Of a stretch of 17,795 nt of DNA, positions 13,387 to 17,795 are shown piece by piece (the first letter of the stretch is position 1; the number at the start of each line of letters is the position of its first letter). Origin of the DNA: Avimonoglobus sp965151315 (GTDB lineage Bacteria; Bacillota; Clostridia; UBA1381). A program made the position numbers and the translations under genes. The notes below the pieces were generated by a model, which saw only the letters and a program-made list of their open reading frames with translations, did not search any database and was not told the DNA's origin. The DNA is taken from assembly GCA_965151315.1 (NCBI GenBank), contig CBCTZG010000055.1:1-17795 (forward strand). Direction: 5' to 3'.

Positions 13387-16023
13387 TCACATTGTTTCCA
13401 TGGCCTGGAGGGAGGCTAAAACCTTATCCAGCATTTCCTGGTATTTTTCGCCCTTGGCCCGCTCTTCCGCAACCACCTTTTCCGGCGCTTTCGCAGTAAA
13501 GCCAGGATTGCTGAGCTTGCCCTCCACCCGTTTGATCTCGCTTTCTAGCTGTTTCTTTTCCTTTTGGAGACGCTCGATTTCCTTTTCCTTGTCTACCAAT
13601 TCATCCAGCGGCAGGAAAATTTCCGCCCCGTCTACCACGATATTCACCGCGTTTTCGCCGATCCCCGTCTGATCCGCCTGTACGCTGGCCTCGCTGGCGG
13701 AGGCCAGCTTCTCGAAGAATACAGCTCCCTGGTTGAACACGTCCGCCTTGGAAGTCACGATATACATTTTGCTCTTTTTAGACGGCGGCACGTTCATTTC
13801 CGCCCGGCGGTTCCGTACGGCGCTGATGGCCGCCATGATCATTTCCATATCCTTTTCCTGGGCCGGGAAATCCAAGCCGGGGTCATAGACCGGGAACCGG
13901 CTGATCATAATGCTTTCTCCGTCATGGGGCAGATGCTGCCAGATTTCTTCCGTAATAAACGGCATAAAGGGATGCAGAAGCTTCATGGTGTTGGACAGAA
14001 CATAGGTCAGTACATACTGGGCCGTTTTACCGGTGGGATTTTCCTTGTCAAAGAGCCGGGGCTTCACCAGCTCAATATACCAGTCGCAGAAATGGTCCCA
14101 TAAAAAGTCGTACAGCTTGGAAACGGCAATGCCCAGTTCAAATTTATCCAAATTGTCCGTAACCGCTTTTACCAGTGCGTTATATTTGGAAAGGATCCAT
14201 TTGTCCTCTAACTGCAGCGCGTCTGCTGCAGGCAGCTGATTTTCCGTAATATCCAGGTTCATCAGCGTGAACCGGGCTGCGTTCCAAATCTTATTGGCAA
14301 AGTTCCGGCTGGCCTCTACCCGCTCAGTATAGAACCGCATGTCGTTCCCGGGGGCGTTGCCGGTGGCCAGGGTGAACCGGAGAGCGTCGGCGCCGTATTG
14401 GCTGATGATCTCTAAGGGGTCGATGCCGTTGCCTAAAGATTTTGACATTTTCCGGCCCTGGGAATCCCGCACCAGCCCGTGGATGAACACATGTTCAAAC
14501 GGCGCTTTGCCGGTGTGCTCCAGGGCGGAGAAGATCATCCGGGAAACCCAGAAGAAAATAATATCATATCCGGTCACCAATACACTGGTGGGGTAAAAAT
14601 AATCTAATTCGGGGGTCTTTTCCGGCCAGCCCAGGGTGGAGAAGGGCCAAAGGGCTGAGGAAAACCAGGTATCTAAAACGTCCTCATCCTGATGGACCCT
14701 GCCGCCGCATTTGGGGCATACGGTAATGTCCTCCTTGGAAACAGTCATCTCGCCGCATTCGTCGCAGTAGAAGGCGGGGATCCGGTGGCCCCACCAAAGC
14801 TGCCGGGAAATACACCAGTCGAATACGTTTTCCATCCAATTCATATAAATTTTAGAGAACCGTTCCGGGACAAATTTTGTGTCGCCGTTTTTGACCGCCG
14901 CCATGGCCGGTTCGGCCAGAGGCTTCATTTTGACAAACCACTGCTTGGAAATAATGGGCTCCACCGTGGTGCCGCAGCGGTAGCACTGGCCTACGTTGTG
15001 GGCGTGATCCTCAACCTTGACTAAAAGCCCCTGGGCATCCAAGTCGGCCGCTATGGCCTTCCGGGCCGCATAGCGGTCCATGCCTTCGTATTTCCCGCCG
15101 TGGGCATTGATGGTGGCGTCGTCATTAAGAACCTTAATCATTTCCAGATTGTGGCGTTTGCCGACCTCAAAGTCGTTGGGGTCGTGGGCCGGCGTAATTT
15201 TCACGCAGCCGGTGCCGAACTCCATATCTACATATTCGTCGGCGATCACCGGGATCTCCCGGCCGACCAAGGGCAGGATCAGGGTTTTGCCGATCAGATC
15301 CTGGTACCGCTTATCCGCCGGGTTGACGGCAACAGCCGTATCGCCCAAGAGGGTTTCGGGCCGGGTGGTGGCGATGATGACATATTCGTCGGAATCTTTG
15401 ACGGGATACTTGATATGCCAGAAGTGACCGGCCTGCTCCGCGTGCTCTACCTCCGCATCGGACAGGGCCGTAACGCAGTGGGGGCACCAGTTGATGATCC
15501 GGGAGCCCTGATAGATCAGGCCCTTTTCATACAGGTTGACAAATACCTCCCGGACTGCTTTGGAGCAGCCCTCATCCATGGTGAACCGTTCCCGTTCCCA
15601 GTCGCAGGAGGAGCCTATTTTCTTCAGCTGGTTGATGATCCGGTCGCCGAAGTGGTTTTTCCAGTCCCAAACCCGTTCTAAAAACTTTTCCCGGCCCAGG
15701 TCATACCGGGTCAGGCCTTCGTTGACCCGCAGACTTTCCTCCACCTTGATCTGGGTGGCGATGCCGGCGTGGTCTGTGCCCGGTACCCACAGGGCGGCGT
15801 AGCCCTGCATCCGCTTATACCGGATCAAAATATCCTGCAGGGTTTCGTCTAAGGCATGGCCCATGTGCAGCTGGCCCGTTACGTTGGGCGGGGGAATTAC
15901 GATGGTAAAGGGTTTTTTATCCGGGTCGATTTCCGCGTGAAAGTACCCGTTTTCTGTCCAGGTCTGGTAGATCCGGTCTTCAACCTGGGCAGGATCATAG
16001 GTTTTCGCAAGATTTTTATCCAT
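13387..16023 (-). CDS. valS: Valyl-tRNA synthetase
   Basis: This class I aminoacyl-tRNA synthetase charges tRNA-Val in the cytoplasm and edits misactivated threonine. At 878 residues it is full length. The signature HMGH is at 53-56 (PPPNVTGQLHMGHALDE) and KMSKS at 525-529. The editing domain lies between them (TTRPETLLGDTAVAVNP, GTGCVKITPAHDPNDF). A Cys4 zinc insertion is seen (CDEC...CPKC), as in other Clostridia enzymes. The anticodon-binding domain and a C-terminal coiled coil (DKEKEIERLQKEKKQLESE region) follow. AAAGGAG is eight bases before the ATG. It lies 61 bases downstream of a small membrane-protein gene and probably shares its promoter. No T-box leader is present. Confidence 0.97.
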   Translation of the reverse strand: MDKNLAKTYDPAQVEDRIYQTWTENGYFHAEIDPDKKPFTIVIPPPNVTGQLHMGHALDETLQDILIRYKRMQGYAALWVPGTDHAGIATQIKVEESLRVNEGLTRYDLGREKFLERVWDWKNHFGDRIINQLKKIGSSCDWERERFTMDEGCSKAVREVFVNLYEKGLIYQGSRIINWCPHCVTALSDAEVEHAEQAGHFWHIKYPVKDSDEYVIIATTRPETLLGDTAVAVNPADKRYQDLIGKTLILPLVGREIPVIADEYVDMEFGTGCVKITPAHDPNDFEVGKRHNLEMIKVLNDDATINAHGGKYEGMDRYAARKAIAADLDAQGLLVKVEDHAHNVGQCYRCGTTVEPIISKQWFVKMKPLAEPAMAAVKNGDTKFVPERFSKIYMNWMENVFDWCISRQLWWGHRIPAFYCDECGEMTVSKEDITVCPKCGGRVHQDEDVLDTWFSSALWPFSTLGWPEKTPELDYFYPTSVLVTGYDIIFFWVSRMIFSALEHTGKAPFEHVFIHGLVRDSQGRKMSKSLGNGIDPLEIISQYGADALRFTLATGNAPGNDMRFYTERVEASRNFANKIWNAARFTLMNLDITENQLPAADALQLEDKWILSKYNALVKAVTDNLDKFELGIAVSKLYDFLWDHFCDWYIELVKPRLFDKENPTGKTAQYVLTYVLSNTMKLLHPFMPFITEEIWQHLPHDGESIMISRFPVYDPGLDFPAQEKDMEMIMAAISAVRNRRAEMNVPPSKKSKMYIVTSKADVFNQGAVFFEKLASASEASVQADQTGIGENAVNIVVDGAEIFLPLDELVDKEKEIERLQKEKKQLESEIKRVEGKLSNPGFTAKAPEKVVAEERAKGEKYQEMLDKVLASLQAMETM

Positions 16024-16084
16024 TGTGCAAGCTCCTTTATCTTCTATAAAATTCTCTAATGTAAAAGCTATTTTCGGGCGGTGC

Positions 16085-16270
16085 TCAGAACCAAAGCATC
16101 ACAGCGGCAAACAGCAGGACACCCAGGCCCAAGGCCGCCAGCTTCACTCGCAGGATCTGGCCGTCGGAAGGGGATTGGACGCGGAAGACCTTTTCCAGCA
16201 CCCAGGCGGCCCGGTAGGTCAGAACCAGGGCGCACAATGCCAGCAAAATCACAAGAATCAATTTTAGCAT
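16085..16270 (-). CDS. 61-residue two-helix membrane protein of unknown function
   Basis: This is a short but convincing gene. GGAGGT stands six bases before the ATG, and a strong promoter lies directly upstream. The protein has two hydrophobic helices (about 3-22 and 43-60) joined by a short basic/polar loop containing FRVQSPSDGQILRVK. The N-terminal membrane helix lacks an obvious signal cleavage site, so both termini probably face the same side. It leads the transcript with valS. I know of no functional link with tRNA charging, and the pairing may be only positional. No homologous family is recognised. Confidence 0.8.
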   Translation of the reverse strand: MLKLILVILLALCALVLTYRAAWVLEKVFRVQSPSDGQILRVKLAALGLGVLLFAAVMLWF

Positions 16271-16294
16271 GCAATCACCTCCGTATATCCATAT

Positions 16295-16323
16295 ATTATC
16301 GCATTTTCTGTAAATTTTGTCAA
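16295..16323 (-). promoter_or_regulatory. Strong promoter of the small membrane protein-valS transcript
   Basis: The minus strand reads TTGACA (16323-16318), a 17-base spacer and GATAAT (16300-16295): a perfect -35 box and a near-perfect -10 box. The leader is only about 18 bases, too short for any riboswitch or T-box. Confidence 0.88.
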
Positions 16324-16366
16324 CCCCGGAAAATCACAAAAATGCATAATGCCGGCAGGGTCTGTT

Positions 16367-16393
16367 TATACTATACAACACAGCCGAAAGGCT
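16367..16393 (+). promoter_or_regulatory. Probable -10 box and leader hairpin before the Mur-like gene
   Basis: TATACT (16367-16372) is a good -10 box; the -35 side is weak. The leader would begin near 16379 and hold a small hairpin AGCC-GAAA-GGCT (16382-16393) with a GNRA tetraloop, then CCGC-TGG-GCGG (16400-16410). The leader is about 57 bases. No known riboswitch fits. Confidence 0.45.
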
Positions 16394-16435
16394 TTGGCTC
16401 CGCTGGGCGGGGCATGGAAAGGAAGGTTATCTGCG

Positions 16436-17011
16436 GTGACTGTAATTGGGATCCTGGCGCCGGCGAGCTCCCATCAGATCGAAACGGCGCTCAAGAAAAT
16501 GTTTGCAAAAAATCATAAGCGCGTAGCAACTGTGCGGGGGCTGCGCACCATGGATGACGAGCTGTTCGCCCTGCGGCGAATCGGCACGGACTACTGTATC
16601 ATTTTGTTCCAAAAGGAGCGGATCTATCCCCATTATGTGGACATTCTCATTGTGGACAATTCCGGCAACGACCGGATTATTTCCTATGATCTGATCAAAT
16701 GCATATCCCCCAGCACCCGTCTGATCTACAATACCGACCACCAGGCCATGCCGGTTATCCAGCATCCCAACGCCATTGACTACGGCCTGTCCCGGGACGC
16801 CACCGTGACTGTGTCCAGTATTGACCCCAAAAGCGAAGGCACCTCCTTTGTGTATTGTATCCAGCGGCCAATCCGTACCCTGTTTGATGAGCCCATGGAT
16901 CAGGGGGAGGTTTTGGTCAGCTCCGATAAGGGCGACGTGACCAACCTGCTGCCCACGGTGACCTGCGGGCTCCTCTGCGGCATTTTTACCGATAACACCG
17001 TAAAATTGTAG
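16436..17011 (+). CDS. Mur-ligase-like central-domain protein without ATP-binding loop (probable pseudoenzyme)
   Basis: This 191-residue protein lines up, by eye, with the central ATPase domain of MurE/MurF-type ligases. VTVIGILAPASSHQIETAL (1-19) sits where VxVIGITGTNGKTT is expected, but the GKT loop is gone. DYCIILFQKERIYPHYVDILIVDNSGNDR (52-80) takes the place of the EVSSH...YDVAVFTNLxxDH block. RLIYNTDHQAM (95-105) matches VLNADD. DYGLSRDATVTVSSIDPKSE (115-134) with GTSF (135-138) matches the TYGIxxDADVxAxNI...GTSF strand. NLLPTVTCGLLCGI (170-183) matches the NxLAAVAxxxxxGI helix. The N-terminal UDP-sugar domain and C-terminal ligase domain are absent. The GTG start is set by AAAGGAAGG nine bases upstream; a longer frame would include the promoter. 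No ligase activity is expected. It is probably co-transcribed with the OB-domain gene. Confidence 0.75.
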   Translation: MTVIGILAPASSHQIETALKKMFAKNHKRVATVRGLRTMDDELFALRRIGTDYCIILFQKERIYPHYVDILIVDNSGNDRIISYDLIKCISPSTRLIYNTDHQAMPVIQHPNAIDYGLSRDATVTVSSIDPKSEGTSFVYCIQRPIRTLFDEPMDQGEVLVSSDKGDVTNLLPTVTCGLLCGIFTDNTVKL

Positions 17012-17067
17012 CATAAAATCCGACGCCGGGGAATATGAATAGTCTATGTGAATAAGGAGGAATGACT

Positions 17068-17700
17068 ATGGAAAACTATGCCACCAATAACTGCGCCGAG
17101 GTCACTGGCATTGTGGAGGATGGGCTGGAATTCAATCACGCGCTGTACGGTGAAAAATTTTATACCTTCACCCTCTGCATCCCCCGGCTCTCCGGCGCCA
17201 GCGACCATATCCGGGTGATGGCGTCAGAGCGGCTGTTTTCGGATTTTTCCTTTGATATAGGCGACGCGGTAGAGGTCAGCGGCCAGTTTCGCTCCTACAA
17301 TAGCTATGAAAACGGAGAAAACAGGCTGATTTTGTCTGTGTTCGCGAAGGATATGCGTCCGCCGGAGGATGGGACGAAAAATCCCAACGCGCTGTTTTTA
17401 AACGGCTACATCTGCAAAGAACCCATTTACCGGACGACGCCCTTCGGCCGGGAAATTACCGATATGCTCTTAGCTGTCAACCGGACGTACAACAAGTCTG
17501 ACTACATACCCATCATTGCCTGGGGGCGCAACGCCCGCTACTGCAAAAATTTTCGGGTAGGCGAGCATATCCGTGTCTGGGGGTGGATTCAATCCCGGGA
17601 GTATCAAAAGAAAATCTCCGAGGAAGAGGTCGTGACGAAGACCGCCTATGAGGTCTCGGTCAATAAGCTGGAGGTTGTAGAAGAAAAAGACGGAGAATAA
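17068..17700 (+). CDS. Double OB-domain protein related to single-stranded DNA-binding proteins
   Basis: This 210-residue protein appears to have two OB folds, about 8-97 and 107-204. The second is clearly SSB-like: NALFLNGYICKEPIYRTTP at its start, MLLAVNRTYNKSDYIPIIAWG and GEHIRVWGWIQSREYQKK are the usual SSB/PriB strand patterns. The first shows a similar EVTGIV...FYTFTLCIPR...SDHIRV pattern with an inserted loop. The acidic DDDIPF-type tail of replicative SSB is absent; the protein ends VVEEKDGE. It is therefore probably not the housekeeping SSB, and its ligand is unknown. The ATG at 17068 is chosen because GGAGG lies seven bases upstream; the ATG at 17062 is one base from that site. It follows the Mur-like gene by 56 bases with no terminator. 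Confidence 0.78.
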   Translation: MENYATNNCAEVTGIVEDGLEFNHALYGEKFYTFTLCIPRLSGASDHIRVMASERLFSDFSFDIGDAVEVSGQFRSYNSYENGENRLILSVFAKDMRPPEDGTKNPNALFLNGYICKEPIYRTTPFGREITDMLLAVNRTYNKSDYIPIIAWGRNARYCKNFRVGEHIRVWGWIQSREYQKKISEEEVVTKTAYEVSVNKLEVVEEKDGE

Positions 17701-17740
17701 GACAGGGCTGTTTGCCGCGGCAAACAGCCCTGTCTTGTCT
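17701..17740 (+). terminator. Perfect 34-base palindromic terminator
   Basis: The palindrome at 17701-17734 starts on the base after the OB-gene stop codon: GACAGGGCTGTTTGCC pairs fully with GGCAAACAGCCCTGTC around a central GC step. The following T-rich tail (TTGTCTTT) is only moderate, but the stem is very strong. It ends the Mur-like/OB unit. Confidence 0.88.
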
Positions 17741-17767
17741 TTAAAAAATAGAGCACGGAATAAAAAT

Positions 17768-17789
17768 GCGGGGCATGAAAGCGCCCCGC
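17768..17789 (-). terminator. Leftward terminator of a gene beyond the right edge
   Basis: GCGGGGC (17768-17774) pairs with GCCCCGC (17783-17789) across eight bases. On the minus strand it is followed by ATTTTTATT. It implies a convergent gene entering from the right, outside the window. Confidence 0.65.
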
Positions 17790-17795
17790 CAGTAA

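Noticed and set aside
13564..15802. Several + strand open frames of 68-193 codons across valS
   Set aside because: They are antisense to a complete, well-matched valyl-tRNA synthetase, have no ribosome sites and show no recognisable motifs; G/C-rich codons on the real strand leave open frames opposite.
16382..16426. Possible riboswitch in the Mur-like gene leader
   Set aside because: Only two small hairpins are visible in a 57-base leader, with no consensus of a known class and no terminator.
16349..16435. N-terminal 29-residue extension of the Mur-like protein
   Set aside because: It would include the -10 box and leader hairpin, and has no ribosome site; GTG 16436 has a good one and aligns with the start of the Mur domain.
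1..17795. CRISPR arrays, tRNA or rRNA genes, insertion sequences, attachment sites
   Set aside because: No regularly spaced repeats, cloverleaf sequences, rRNA motifs, transposase frames or terminal inverted repeats with target duplications were seen on either strand.

Overview
The window looks like a chromosomal stretch from an anaerobic Clostridia-type Firmicute. This is an inference from the mix of genes: a D-Ala-D-Ala carboxypeptidase, an OmpR-type two-component pair followed by a GerMN protein, a ComEA-like protein, a SWIM-SNF2 helicase and a Clostridia-style valyl-tRNA synthetase. Strong AGGAGG-type ribosome sites, vegetative -35/-10 promoters with 17-bp spacers and intrinsic terminators at almost every transcript end agree with it. 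I see no transposase, phage, CRISPR, rRNA or tRNA gene. Most of it is well-ordered core genome.

Layout. Positions 1-88 hold two terminators, one for a + strand gene left of the window and one for nfo. A leftward unit (86-4137) carries a SWIM-SNF2 helicase and endonuclease IV (nfo). It is divergent from a Cof-type HAD phosphatase (4331-5161). A phosphoglucomutase/phosphomannomutase (5266-6996) follows with its own promoter and shares a bidirectional terminator with a leftward, membrane-anchored D-alanyl-D-alanine carboxypeptidase (7042-8676). An AT-rich divergent promoter region (8677-8872) leads into a rightward cluster: ComEA-like helix-hairpin-helix protein, OmpR/PhoB-type response regulator, sensor kinase and a two-domain GerMN membrane protein (8873-12499). 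The order regulator-kinase-GerMN recalls mtrA-mtrB-lpqB of Actinobacteria.

The 12500-12981 stretch has no convincing protein gene. It contains two diverged tandem copies of a structured RNA, each with a long-range closing stem, an interior bubble, a bulged apical hairpin with compensatory base changes, and an intrinsic terminator. The second copy has a clear promoter and a 6S-RNA-like shape. Its terminator abuts the ribosome site of a small zinc-ribbon membrane protein gene (12982-13326). This is the most interesting part of the window.

The right part holds valS (13387-16023, leftward), preceded in the same transcript by a 61-residue membrane protein and with no T-box leader. Divergent from these is a two-gene unit: a Mur-ligase-like protein that has lost the ATP-binding loop and the C-terminal ligase domain (16436-17011), and a protein with two OB-like domains related to single-stranded DNA-binding proteins (17068-17700). 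A perfect 34-base palindrome ends that unit, and a leftward terminator at the right edge implies a convergent gene outside the window.

The start codons of the helicase (TTG 4080), the phosphomutase (TTG 5266), the Mur-like protein (GTG 16436) and the OB protein (ATG 17068) were set by promoter and ribosome-site position rather than by the longest open frame.
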